A stretch of DNA of 64,000 nt, taken from Microvirga arvi (lineage in GTDB: Bacteria; Pseudomonadota; Alphaproteobacteria; Rhizobiales; Beijerinckiaceae). The position numbers and the translations under genes were made by a program. The notes beneath the pieces are model-generated. The model was not told the DNA's origin. It ran no database searches and was given only the letters and a program-made list of their open reading frames with translations. The stretch is taken from positions 53,577 through 117,576 of the forward strand of contig NZ_JAFEMD010000018.1 in NCBI RefSeq assembly GCF_016892765.1. Reading direction: 5' to 3'. This document shows positions 15,848-24,874 of this stretch, in pieces. Within the stretch, counting starts at the first letter, position 1. Every line of letters begins with the position of its first letter.

Positions 15848-17095
15848 ATGAGTTCGCGCCTGCTCGATGGCTTGGGGCAACATCTCACGAAGGTATATTG
15901 GTATGGCGCCCACCGCAGTGAGTCGCCAGAGGAAACCCTTGGCCGCATGCGCCCGCTCGGAGCCAGGATGGGCATCACCCGACTCGGCAATGTCACGGGC
16001 CTCGATCATATCGGTATTCCTGTAGCAGTAGCCATCCGGCCGCGATCACACTCTGTCGCCGTCTCGCAGGGTAAGGGACCAACCCTGGTGCACGCCATGA
16101 CCTCGGCCTTTATGGAGGCCGCTGAACTGCTCCATGGCGAAGAGCTTCGTGCACGCGCTCGTTGGGAAAGCTTACGCCGATTGAGCATGCATGCTCGCGT
16201 GGCCCCGCCGGACCTGCTGAACCGGACCGAACGTCATCTCAGTCCCCGAACGGAAATTCCGTGGATTGAAGGCTATGATCTCTGTGAGAACCGCTCGTGT
16301 TGGGTTCCGCTTGAGTTGGTGTACACAGATTTCGAGCTGTCATCCCACGATTGTGGAGATTACTTTCTTGCGAGTTCAAACGGTCTGGCCTCTGGCAATC
16401 ATGTCCTTGAGGCCATCAGTTCCGGCATCTGCGAGGTGGTCGAGAGGGACGCCGTGGCACTGTGGGAACGCCGCAGTACGATAGTCCGCGCACGAACTCG
16501 TGTGGATCTTGCAACGATTGATGACCCGAACTGCTTGAATCTCCTTCAACAGTATGAACGGTCCGGCATGGCGGTGCAGGTGTGGGACGTAACATCTGAT
16601 TGCGGAATTGCTGTCTTCATATGTGAGATCCACCCGAGAACTCACGACCCATCGACTATGAGCCGGCGGTCCCGAGGCGCTGGTTGTCATGTCGGCCGCG
16701 AGATTGCGCTCTCGCGCGCACTAACGGAGGCTGCGCAAACCCGGCTAACCCACATCACTGGGATGAGGGACGACATCTTCTCAGATGCGTATGAGGATGC
16801 GCTGGAGCAAAGAACCGGTGCGGCCGTGCTCGATGCTCTCGCGGCGATCGCGTCACCGCGATCGTTTCGGGAGGTTCCCACGTTAGTAGCGAACGATATC
16901 TGGAACGATATTGGCTGGATGCGGCAGAGGCTACGGGCGGCAGGGTTCCCATCGGTTATTGTCGTGGACCTCACGCGTCCGGAGTTTGGCATTCCTGTCG
17001 TACGAGTTATTATCCCCGGGCTTGAGGGCTTTAGCGCCCATCCCAACTATCGGCCGGGTCCGCGCGCGCGCCATATGGAAACCACCAGCATATGA
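15848..17095 (+). CDS. YcaO-domain peptide cyclodehydratase/thioamidation enzyme
   Basis: A 415-residue YcaO protein. Conserved ATP-binding blocks are visible: VSQGKGPTLVHAMTSAFMEA (about 73-92), SSNGLASGNHVLEAI and CEVVERDAVALWE (about 176-205). YcaO enzymes phosphorylate a peptide-backbone amide; with Cys/Ser/Thr they form azolines, and with a sulfur donor plus TfuA they form thioamides. The stop overlaps the TfuA start by ATGA, so the two are translationally coupled. No dehydrogenase, protease or ABC exporter is adjacent, unlike full azole-RiPP clusters. The C-terminus (RPGPRARHMETTSI) lacks the PxPxP end of classic azoline YcaOs, in keeping with the TfuA-associated subtype. Confidence 0.85.
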   Translation: MSSRLLDGLGQHLTKVYWYGAHRSESPEETLGRMRPLGARMGITRLGNVTGLDHIGIPVAVAIRPRSHSVAVSQGKGPTLVHAMTSAFMEAAELLHGEELRARARWESLRRLSMHARVAPPDLLNRTERHLSPRTEIPWIEGYDLCENRSCWVPLELVYTDFELSSHDCGDYFLASSNGLASGNHVLEAISSGICEVVERDAVALWERRSTIVRARTRVDLATIDDPNCLNLLQQYERSGMAVQVWDVTSDCGIAVFICEIHPRTHDPSTMSRRSRGAGCHVGREIALSRALTEAAQTRLTHITGMRDDIFSDAYEDALEQRTGAAVLDALAAIASPRSFREVPTLVANDIWNDIGWMRQRLRAAGFPSVIVVDLTRPEFGIPVVRVIIPGLEGFSAHPNYRPGPRARHMETTSI

Positions 17096-17742
17096 AGGCA
17101 ATCATCTTCTCGGGCCCTTCTTTGCCAGCGTCGGTCATTCCATCGGGCTTGGAATGGCGCCCACCACTGCGGCAAGGCGATTTGCATCGTGCCGCACTTG
17201 AGAGACCCACAGTCCTCGGCGTGATTGACGGCTACTTCGAGACAAGCCCAACCGTTTGGCATGAGGAAATCCTTTTTGCCCTTGATCGTGGCATTGCTGT
17301 CTATGGGGCGGCGAGCATCGGCGCATTGCGCGCCGCGGAGCTTCATACATATGGCATGATCGGTGTCGGCCGCATTTTCGAGTGGTTTCGGGACGGTACT
17401 CTTGAAGATGACGACGAAGTCGCTCTGCTCCATGGACCGCCCGAACTTGGATTTCTCCCGCTCACAGAAGCAATGGTGAACGTCCGCGCCACGGTGCAAG
17501 AGGCCATTCGGCACGATCTCGTTGGAGCTTACACGGGCACCAGAGTGATCGAGATCGCCAAAAGTATGTTCTATAAGACACGAACTTGGGATGCTATTCT
17601 TGAGGCGGCCCCTGTTTCAGGGCTATCGGACGAACAACTCAGACGGGCGTGTGCATCGCTGTCTGCCGCCAAAGTCGATTTGAAGCGCAGGGATGCGCTC
17701 GCCCTTGTGCAAACGCTCTTTCGCTATCATTCGGTAGGCTAA
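17092..17742 (+). CDS. TfuA-like protein
   Basis: A 216-residue TfuA-domain protein. The family core is plain: IIFSGPSLP at the N-terminus, VLGVIDGYFE, HEEILFALDRGIAVYGAASI and GALRAAELHTYGMIGVG. TfuA was named from trifolitoxin production in Rhizobium; in methanogens the TfuA-YcaO pair makes the thioglycine of methyl-coenzyme M reductase, so TfuA is thought to recruit or deliver sulfur. Its ATG overlaps the YcaO stop by 4 bases. The pair therefore predicts a peptide or protein thioamide made in the cytosol; the substrate is unknown. Confidence 0.85.
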   Translation: MKAIIFSGPSLPASVIPSGLEWRPPLRQGDLHRAALERPTVLGVIDGYFETSPTVWHEEILFALDRGIAVYGAASIGALRAAELHTYGMIGVGRIFEWFRDGTLEDDDEVALLHGPPELGFLPLTEAMVNVRATVQEAIRHDLVGAYTGTRVIEIAKSMFYKTRTWDAILEAAPVSGLSDEQLRRACASLSAAKVDLKRRDALALVQTLFRYHSVG

Positions 17743-17756
17743 TCGCGGCTTGAGCG

Positions 17757-17776
17757 GAGCGCTACCGGCTGAGCTA
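17757..17776 (-). other. tRNA D-arm-like remnant
   Basis: On the minus strand the 20 bases read TAGCTCAGCCGGTAGCGCTC, nearly the consensus of a tRNA D arm. No matching anticodon arm or acceptor stem follows, and its 5' flank does not pair with the tRNA-His fragment at 12.4 kb. It may be a relic of another tRNA-site insertion or coincidence. Confidence 0.3.
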
Positions 17777-17956
17777 TAGCTTTTATAGCGTCTAACCCTC
17801 TCTCGCTACGGAACGAGCCGTGTCTCAACCTTGGCAATGAAGTATATTTTCCTGCTGCTAGGCCACTATGATACTTCGACGAAACGCTCGCGCCCACCAT
17901 ACGAGGCATGTTACAAGTAATGAGTAGCTAACAGCTGGACGAGATCTGGGCTGAGC

Positions 17957-20900
17957 ATGGAAGAGTGGCTAGCATCGATTGGTCTCGCGGAACGGATCCC
18001 GGCCTTTCACGAGCAGAGGATCACAGCCGATCAGCTCGGCGACCTCACCGACGAAGACCTGCGCGAGCTGGGTCTCACAATCGGTGAGCGACGGCGCTTC
18101 CAGCGGGCGCTCAAGGCGCAACAAGACCAAACCGCCTCCCCACTCCGCCCAATCAGTGCCTCCGGGTCTGGCGAGAATCGCCCACTGACAGTCATGTTCG
18201 CCGACTTAGTAGGCTCAACTGGTCTCAGTGAACGGCTTGATCCCGAAGATCTGCTGGAGGTGATGCGGATCTATCGGGAGTTCTGCGGCGAGGCGATCGC
18301 GCGCTATGGTGGCCACATCGCACGCTTCCTCGGCGACGGCATCCTAGCCTATTTTTGCTACCCGGTTGCGAACGAAAATGATCCCGAGCGCGCGGTGCGG
18401 GCGGCGCTCGATATCGTGCGTAGGGTGGGTGCACTCCGCACCGCCGGGGGTGGCGAGCTGCAGGTGAGAATAGGGCTGGCAACCGGCAGGGTAACCATCA
18501 GTGATCTCCTCGCTGGGGGCGCAGTCGATCCAGACACCATCATCGGCTCGTGCCCAAACCTCGCCGCCCGGCTCCAGGCTCTGGCGCAGCCCAACGAAAT
18601 CATTATCGCCGAACGCACGCACGAGCGGATCGCGCCGCATTTCACATGCGAGCCACTCGGAGTTCTCGAAATCCGCGGGTTCGCGCAGCCTCATGAAGTC
18701 TGGCGGGTGATCGGCGAGCGAAGCGCTCGCCAGGTACGGGAGGTGCTGGATGACAGAGGTGCAGCCACTCCGTTCGTCGGCCGCGAGGCAGAACTCGATC
18801 TGTTGCAGATCTTGTGGCATAAGGCTCAACACGGGCACGGCGGCTCCGCCCTCGTACTCGGCGAGGCCGGGATCGGCAAGTCACGGCTCGTCCAGCATTT
18901 CGTAAGCAGTCATGCCTCTGACGCCCTTCTTGTGCAGATTGCCGCCTCTGCCTTCGACGCAAACAGTTCCTTGCGGCCCTTCGCCGACTATCTTGCCCAG
19001 GCCGCTGATATCGTAGCTGGGGACGACGACGAGGCCATTTGGGCCAAGCTGGAAGCCCTGCTGAAGCCGACACCGGACGCCCGTGATCGAGCCCAGATTC
19101 TGGCGATGCTCCTTGGGCGTCCCGATGCTCAGTCCGCCGCTGCGGCTCTCCCGCCGGAGCAACTCCGCGAACAGACCATCGACATTCTGGTCGAACATCT
19201 CGTCACGCTCAGCGGTGACAAACCGATCTGCCTTGTTGTCGAAGACCTGCATTGGCTTGACCCGACATCGTCCGAGTTACTTGAGGTCCTGCTCGACGAA
19301 TTGCACGAGCGACGCCTGCTGCTGGTACTCACTGCCCGCACTGAAGTGCCAACCGAGTGGAACGCGCGGGTGGACACCACGCTGCGACTAGGGCGTTTGG
19401 ACGCTGAGCACGTCGCGGAGATCATGCAAGGACTCTTCGGCGGCGGCTTCTTCAAAGACCTCGTTCGCCGGGTCGCGGAACGAACCGACGGCGTACCGCT
19501 GTTTGTTGAGGAGGTCGCCCGCGTCCTCCTTCACCGCCAAGGCGAGCCGGATCTCACCATTGCCGCTGGTCGGTTGATCCCAGCCTCGCTTGAAGAGAGC
19601 TTGATGGCCCGATTGGATCGGTCGGGCGTCGCCAAGGATATTGCATTGGCCGCCTCCGTCATTGGTCGATCCGCCCGTCGTGATGTTCTCGCGGCGGTCT
19701 GCGGCGTTGACGGCAGCCGGCTCGATGAAGCGCTGATGACCCTGATCCGGCTCGGCATTCTTGAGCGCGCCCACCATGCCCGGTCCGAAACCTACACGTT
19801 TCATCATGCGCTGCTGCGCGATGCCGCCTACGCCAGCCTCATGCGGGAACGTCGGCGCGATTTGCATGAACGGGTTGCCGGTGCCCTGCAGGCCGCGGAC
19901 CCGGATGGGATCGCGCAATATCCCGAAATGCTCGCCCTGCACCTCAGCGAAGCCGGGCATATCCTCGAGGCGACCCCGCACTGGATAGCTGCCGCGCGCC
20001 GTAGCCTGGCCCAGTCCTCGCTGGCCGAAGCCACCCAACTTCTACGCCGAGCGCTGACCGATCTCGAAAAGGTGCCACAGGACGAACGCACGCGGCATCT
20101 CCGGGTTGAGGTCAGCACCCTGCTCGGTCCAGCCCTCATCGGCCTGAAAGGACCCAGCGCGGCAGACACGCAGGAACTTTACAACGCGGCCTATGAGCTA
20201 TGCGAGCAGTTGCCCGATGACCCTGGGCACTTTCCGATCTACTGGGGCTGGTGGCGCGTGTCACCGTATAGTCCCGGACGCCCCGAAACCCTGCTGCAAC
20301 GGGCGCAGCGTTGGAACGATCCAGGGTTACTGCTGGAAGCGCATCACTGCTCCTGGGCGGTCCAGTTCCAGCGCGCGGCATTTCACGACTGCCGCACGCA
20401 TATGCAAGCTGGCCTAACCATCTACGACAGCGGCAACTACACCCACCATGCGCCGCTATACGGCAACCATGACGCCAAAGTGTGTGCCCTTGGCAACCTA
20501 TCCCAGCTCTGCTGGATGGAGGGAAAGCTGCGGCAGGCGCGCGAGGCTGACAACGGCGCCCGGGCTTGGGCCGAAAGCCTGAACCACCTCGGCAGCCGTG
20601 TGCATGCTATGGGCCTGACCCTGTTGCACAGCGTCTACCGCCGTGACCTTCGTGAGGTCTTCGATCGATCAGCGGGGCTGATGCGGTTTACCTCAGAGTA
20701 CGGGATGGCGGACCATGGCGCGGCTGGTATCATATTTCAAGGCTGGGTTACCGCCCTGCAGGACGATGCAGTCGGCGGTCTTGCAACTTTGGAACAGGGC
20801 TTGGCTGAGCAGCGTGCAATCACCACTAACGAAGATCTCGCAGTTTACCTGTGCCTCCTAGCGGAATGCCTCATCCAAGTAGGTCGCGCCGATGAGGCGG

Positions 20901-21250
20901 TGTTGCGCATCACCAGCGAGTTGCCGAGCCTGGAAAGGCCCGAGCTGCAGATCTGGATGCCGGAACTGTACCGCATGCTCGGCGAGGCCATTATCGCGGC
21001 GGATGCTGGGGCCGCCAAAGAGGTCCAGCACCGGTTCGCGCAGGCAGCGTCTCTAGCAGTTCACCAGCAGGTACCGATGCTCGGCCTTCGTGTTGCGTTG
21101 AGTCAAGCCCGTCTTGCCCGCCGTCTTGGCGACGGAGACCTTGTGGACACCGTGCGCGAGGCGCTGGCGCGCATCCCGGAACCTGAGGCATCGGTCGACA
21201 TTGCCGGCGTTGAGCGCTTTCTTGCAGAGGCGAGCCCAGGCGGGCGATAG
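17957..21250 (+). CDS. SAM domain / class III adenylate cyclase / AAA ATPase / TPR protein
   Basis: A 1097-residue multidomain signalling protein. A SAM-like domain (1-60: MEEWLASIGLAERIPAFHEQ) is followed by a class III nucleotide cyclase domain (75-255) with metal-binding Asp83 (FADLVGST) and Asp127 (FLGDG) and the NLAARLQ transition-state residues near 201-207. An ATPase domain follows with Walker A GEAGIGKS (302-309) and Walker B-like CLVVEDLHW, then a C-terminal half of TPR-like helices. Such proteins are common in rhizobia as AcyC-type or MalT-like signalling ATPases; cyclase activity is likely since the metal residues are intact, but the stimulus is unknown. It lies 215 bp behind TfuA and ends at an integrase remnant. 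Confidence 0.85.
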   Translation: MEEWLASIGLAERIPAFHEQRITADQLGDLTDEDLRELGLTIGERRRFQRALKAQQDQTASPLRPISASGSGENRPLTVMFADLVGSTGLSERLDPEDLLEVMRIYREFCGEAIARYGGHIARFLGDGILAYFCYPVANENDPERAVRAALDIVRRVGALRTAGGGELQVRIGLATGRVTISDLLAGGAVDPDTIIGSCPNLAARLQALAQPNEIIIAERTHERIAPHFTCEPLGVLEIRGFAQPHEVWRVIGERSARQVREVLDDRGAATPFVGREAELDLLQILWHKAQHGHGGSALVLGEAGIGKSRLVQHFVSSHASDALLVQIAASAFDANSSLRPFADYLAQAADIVAGDDDEAIWAKLEALLKPTPDARDRAQILAMLLGRPDAQSAAAALPPEQLREQTIDILVEHLVTLSGDKPICLVVEDLHWLDPTSSELLEVLLDELHERRLLLVLTARTEVPTEWNARVDTTLRLGRLDAEHVAEIMQGLFGGGFFKDLVRRVAERTDGVPLFVEEVARVLLHRQGEPDLTIAAGRLIPASLEESLMARLDRSGVAKDIALAASVIGRSARRDVLAAVCGVDGSRLDEALMTLIRLGILERAHHARSETYTFHHALLRDAAYASLMRERRRDLHERVAGALQAADPDGIAQYPEMLALHLSEAGHILEATPHWIAAARRSLAQSSLAEATQLLRRALTDLEKVPQDERTRHLRVEVSTLLGPALIGLKGPSAADTQELYNAAYELCEQLPDDPGHFPIYWGWWRVSPYSPGRPETLLQRAQRWNDPGLLLEAHHCSWAVQFQRAAFHDCRTHMQAGLTIYDSGNYTHHAPLYGNHDAKVCALGNLSQLCWMEGKLRQAREADNGARAWAESLNHLGSRVHAMGLTLLHSVYRRDLREVFDRSAGLMRFTSEYGMADHGAAGIIFQGWVTALQDDAVGGLATLEQGLAEQRAITTNEDLAVYLCLLAECLIQVGRADEAVLRITSELPSLERPELQIWMPELYRMLGEAIIAADAGAAKEVQHRFAQAASLAVHQQVPMLGLRVALSQARLARRLGDGDLVDTVREALARIPEPEASVDIAGVERFLAEASPGGR

Positions 21251-21265
21251 GCATGGCAGATTTTT

Positions 21266-21390
21266 ATTGGCACTCTCCCCCACGTAATTGCGGCTATCCT
21301 CAACCACATTTCCGGTCACAAAGCAGGCGTTGGTGGAATCTATAAACCGCGCCACCTACACGAAGGGAAAAGCGAGGAGCTCTTTAACAG
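21266..21390 (+). pseudogene. Integrase 3'-end remnant (scar 1)
   Basis: The translation IGTLPHVIAAILNHISGHKA followed by GVGGIY matches the C-terminal catalytic region of the intact integrase (GTLPHVIEAILNHISGHKA). A one-base shift after GIYK is needed to regain RATYTKGKA. Everything upstream of the last 40 or so codons is gone. It directly follows the cyclase gene and marks the boundary with the oxidoreductase module. Confidence 0.75.
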
Positions 21391-21713
21391 TGCGCTTCGC
21401 ACATCGATGTTCTGCTAACAAAAAATTAGCTCACCCGATTTGTCCATTGCGAGGAGGATTTTGGGTGAGCATACCGGGATCCCGTTGCTTGACCGGGCCC
21501 GCATATACTTGCAACCCCGCACCGGCATAAAGAAACGCATAATGAGGCACCCAACGGGGAAGCTCGCCCAGTGCCGGTCAGGCAGATACTGCTGTCCAGC
21601 CCACGATAGGTAGGCAGTTGAAATCCGGCGCTCTGCGCTCCGGGATGCGGGCTACACACTCAAGAGGCTCCCAAGCATTTTAGAGTTCTCCACGTTGGCC
21701 TCTTGAGCTAGAG
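21391..21713. other. Intergenic region between scar 1 and oxidoreductase operon
   Basis: No gene seen. It contains an 8-bp inverted repeat GCTCACCC (21429-21436) / GGGTGAGC (21463-21470) enclosing a GAGGAGGATT-containing loop, which may be a degraded insertion-element end or a structural hairpin. The oxidoreductase operon ends at 21714 with no obvious T-rich terminator. Confidence 0.35.
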
Positions 21714-23903
21714 CTATAGCAACGCTGCCGCTGTAGCAGGAAGACTTCTGATACGCTTCCCTGTCGCGCAATACAGCGCGTTGGTGATTGCCGCTGCCGT
21801 TCCTGGAACTCCGATTTCCCCAAGGCCGCGCGCACCAAACTCATTGAAGCGCGTATCCGGCTTGTCGATGAAGATTACGTCGATTTCGCCGATATCCGCG
21901 TTCACCGGTATATGGTAATCCGCGAGATTATCATTGATCAACCGACTGTGAATCGGATCGAATTCACCCTGCTCCATCAGGGCCATGCCGATGCCAAACA
22001 CAATCCCACCTTTGATCTGGCTCGTCGCTGTTTTGGGGTTGATGATCCGGCCACAGTCCAAAGCGCTGACCACGCGGGATACGCGAATACGCCCGATTTC
22101 TTCGTCTACACGAACTTCTACGAAGTGCGCTCCGAACGAGTAAAAGCTTAAGTCATGTTCGCGCGGCATTCCGGTGGAGGTCCCCTCGACAACCACCTCA
22201 GGGATCGCTTCGCGTTCGAGCAGCGAGAAAATTGACTCATTCGATTGGGGTGTCGGCGAGTACGACGCCCCTAGTAATGCTAGTTTTTCTCTAAGTGAGA
22301 GACAGGCTTGCCGCGCTGCTGGCAGGACACTTGCTGTCGATTTCGAGCGTCCGGCTGTAGGAGCATTTGGAAAAGAGCTATCGCCTAGACGGACCTCAAG
22401 CTGGGAGACCGGTAGACCCAGTTCATCCGCTACGGTCTGCGCAAGAATCGTATACATGCCGGTGCCGATGTCGGTCGCAGACGTTTCGATGATTGCACGA
22501 CCTTGAACTTGGAGTCTCAGTTTCACGGTGGCAGGCAGCGCGGGGGCCGGATACGCAGTCGTGGCCATGCCGTATCCTACCATCTCGCTGCCCTCGCGAA
22601 TGGATCGTGGTGGGACATAGCGCCCGGGCCAACTGAACGCGGCCGCGCCGAGCCGATAACATTCCAGGAGATGATTAGAAGACCAGTCGCGATCGTGATA
22701 GCTGTCGCGTGAAGGGAAATTCCTTCGCCGCAATTCGAGCGGATCCATCTTCAGGGTATGAGCGAGTTCATCCAACGCTGACTCCAGGGCAAAGGAGCCC
22801 GGGGTCTCTCCCGGTGCCCTAAAGGGGGTTGGAGTCGGGATGTTTTTGCGGCTGACACGGTGACGTACGTCGAGTTCTTCAGCACCATAAAGCAATAAGG
22901 AGTTGAGGCCGCAGGGCTCGAAGAAGCCACCTTGGATGGATGTAGGGACACGCGAGATATGCTGCAGCAACCGGATCTTACCATCACGATCAGCAGACAG
23001 CCTAACATCTTGCTCGGTGAAGGATCGATGCCCCGATGCCAGGGCCATATCCGAACGTGTCAGTTGAAGGCGTACCGGCCGCCCCAGCGCGCGAGCCATA
23101 TGAGCCGCCAGAGCCTGATGAGGCCACACCTGATTCTTGCTTCCAAAGCCTCCCCCTACATAGGCGGAGATAACGCGGACCTTTTCCTTTGGCACCTTTA
23201 GCGACTGGGCGACATATTCTCGCGTGGCCACAACCCCCTGCGTGGAGTCAAATAATGTAACATCGTCTCCATCCCAATAGGCGGTTGTCGCAGAAGGTTC
23301 CATTGGTTGATGCAGTTGCATGGGCGTTGCATAGGTTTCCTGAATGAAGACTTCTCCATGCCTTGTTTTAGGAGCATCGCCGCGTTGGACCTGCATGTCC
23401 GCCCCGAAGAAGAACGTCGGCTCGATCCAGTCATCCTTCTCGTCGTTCATTACGACCGACGCTGCGTCTACTTCGTAACGAACTTTGATCCGTCCAACAC
23501 CGTGCCGCGCCGCTTCAATAGACTCAGCCACGACAACGGCAATCCACTGACCAGCGAAGTATATTTCAGGGGACGTCAAGGGAAGATAACCTCGGGGTCT
23601 GCTGCTCCCTGATGGGAAAGCCGACAAGCCGAGGGCTTCCGCGCTAAGAGCAAGCAGCTCATCAGCGTGTATCCAGGTTAGCGCTTGGCGGGCATTTAGA
23701 TGACTATAGACCGCAACAACACCTGGTGTTGCTTCTGCGGATGCGCTCTCTAGCGCAACAATCTTTCCGGCCGCGATGGTGCTCTGAAGAGCAATTGCAT
23801 AGAGTTGCCCTTCCAGCTTTACATCGGCAGCATAGGTAGCACCACCTGTGACTTTCGGGATACCGTCGATCCTATCGTGGGGTGCCCCAATCGACTTTAC
23901 CAT
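21714..23903 (-). CDS. Molybdenum cofactor-binding subunit of xanthine/aldehyde oxidoreductase family
   Basis: A 729-residue large subunit resembling PaoC/YagR of the E. coli aldehyde oxidoreductase PaoABC. It has the aldehyde-oxidase hammerhead domain (about 15-125) and the Moco-binding domains with GGFGSK (near 253), FRAPGETPGS (near 362) and the GLGEIG motif near the C-terminus that carries the catalytic Glu. The enzyme hydroxylates aldehydes or N-heterocycles with water and passes electrons through FAD and Fe-S subunits. It overlaps the FAD-subunit gene by 7 bases and has a GGAGG site. The length of 729 fits PaoC. The substrate cannot be told from sequence. Confidence 0.87.
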   Translation of the reverse strand: MVKSIGAPHDRIDGIPKVTGGATYAADVKLEGQLYAIALQSTIAAGKIVALESASAEATPGVVAVYSHLNARQALTWIHADELLALSAEALGLSAFPSGSSRPRGYLPLTSPEIYFAGQWIAVVVAESIEAARHGVGRIKVRYEVDAASVVMNDEKDDWIEPTFFFGADMQVQRGDAPKTRHGEVFIQETYATPMQLHQPMEPSATTAYWDGDDVTLFDSTQGVVATREYVAQSLKVPKEKVRVISAYVGGGFGSKNQVWPHQALAAHMARALGRPVRLQLTRSDMALASGHRSFTEQDVRLSADRDGKIRLLQHISRVPTSIQGGFFEPCGLNSLLLYGAEELDVRHRVSRKNIPTPTPFRAPGETPGSFALESALDELAHTLKMDPLELRRRNFPSRDSYHDRDWSSNHLLECYRLGAAAFSWPGRYVPPRSIREGSEMVGYGMATTAYPAPALPATVKLRLQVQGRAIIETSATDIGTGMYTILAQTVADELGLPVSQLEVRLGDSSFPNAPTAGRSKSTASVLPAARQACLSLREKLALLGASYSPTPQSNESIFSLLEREAIPEVVVEGTSTGMPREHDLSFYSFGAHFVEVRVDEEIGRIRVSRVVSALDCGRIINPKTATSQIKGGIVFGIGMALMEQGEFDPIHSRLINDNLADYHIPVNADIGEIDVIFIDKPDTRFNEFGARGLGEIGVPGTAAAITNALYCATGKRIRSLPATAAALL

Positions 23904-24874
23904 TCTGCACCTCCACGTAGGGTACGGTGGATTGCGCCTCGTGCAAGGGCAAGCTTGTAGGTATTAGACGGTGTTGCAGATGCAGGCGCAAATAGCGCAT
24001 CGCAGAAGGCTAAGATACTCTCTTGGGTCAGTTTTTTCCCGATCAGAAGCTTCTCGGCAGTCCGGTTCCGCCATGGAACTGTCCCCAGCCCACCAACAGC
24101 TACCGCAGCATCGATAACTATATCTCCGTCACGCAAGATGGCTGTCGCGACGGACGCACTCGCAAACTCATAAGATGCTCTACCGCGGAGCTTGAGGTAT
24201 GACGATGTCGCATTCAAGTTGGTGATCGGAATCTCGACTTTTGTGATGAGCTCGTTGGGGCCGATCACCGTTTCAACACTCGGTGTGTCACCAGGCTGGC
24301 AATAGAAGTCCCCGATTGCAATTCGCCGCTCGCCCGCCACGCTCGCAAGATGAACATAGGCATCAACGGCTAATAGGGCGACAGCGATATCGGATGGATG
24401 CACAGCTATGCAAGATCGGCTGATGCCAAGAACAGCATGACCGACGTTAACCCCTTCGATTGCCGCACAGCCAGATCCAGGTTCGCGCTTATTGCACGGC
24501 CAGTCTCTAGAACGAAAATAGGTGCAGCGCGTACGTTGTAACAGATTTCCACCCACAGTCGCTGCGTTTCGGATCTGACCAGAAGCGCCAGATAGCAAAG
24601 CCTGTCCAACGGCGGGCGCGTGCTGCTTGACGGCACGATGCACGGCTACGTCGCTGTTGCTGGCCAATGCCCCAATCGACAGAGCATCACCTTCAACTGA
24701 AATCATAGAGAGAGGCAAAGCGTTGATATCGACAACGGTCGACGGAGCCTCAACACCAAGCTTCATGAGGTCGACAAGCGACGTTCCACCGGCCAGAATC
24801 CTAGATCCTGGTCGCCTTATCGCAACGAGAACATCCTGGATGTCTGTAGGTCGAACGAACTCAAACGGTTCCAT
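23897..24874 (-). CDS. FAD-binding subunit of aldehyde oxidoreductase (PaoB-like, extra Fe-S cluster)
   Basis: A 325-residue CO-dehydrogenase-flavoprotein-type subunit. FAD-binding motifs LAGGTSLVDLMKLG (about 34-47) and GNLLQRTRC (about 114-122) are present. The segment RCTYFRSRDWPCNKREPGSG followed by CAA contains the cysteine cluster that in PaoB and 4-hydroxybenzoyl-CoA reductase holds an additional [4Fe-4S] centre, so electron flow is probably 2Fe-2S, FAD and 4Fe-4S. The gene overlaps both neighbours (14 and 7 bases), giving one operon in the order small, medium, large subunit. Confidence 0.86.
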   Translation of the reverse strand: MEPFEFVRPTDIQDVLVAIRRPGSRILAGGTSLVDLMKLGVEAPSTVVDINALPLSMISVEGDALSIGALASNSDVAVHRAVKQHAPAVGQALLSGASGQIRNAATVGGNLLQRTRCTYFRSRDWPCNKREPGSGCAAIEGVNVGHAVLGISRSCIAVHPSDIAVALLAVDAYVHLASVAGERRIAIGDFYCQPGDTPSVETVIGPNELITKVEIPITNLNATSSYLKLRGRASYEFASASVATAILRDGDIVIDAAVAVGGLGTVPWRNRTAEKLLIGKKLTQESILAFCDALFAPASATPSNTYKLALARGAIHRTLRGGAEW

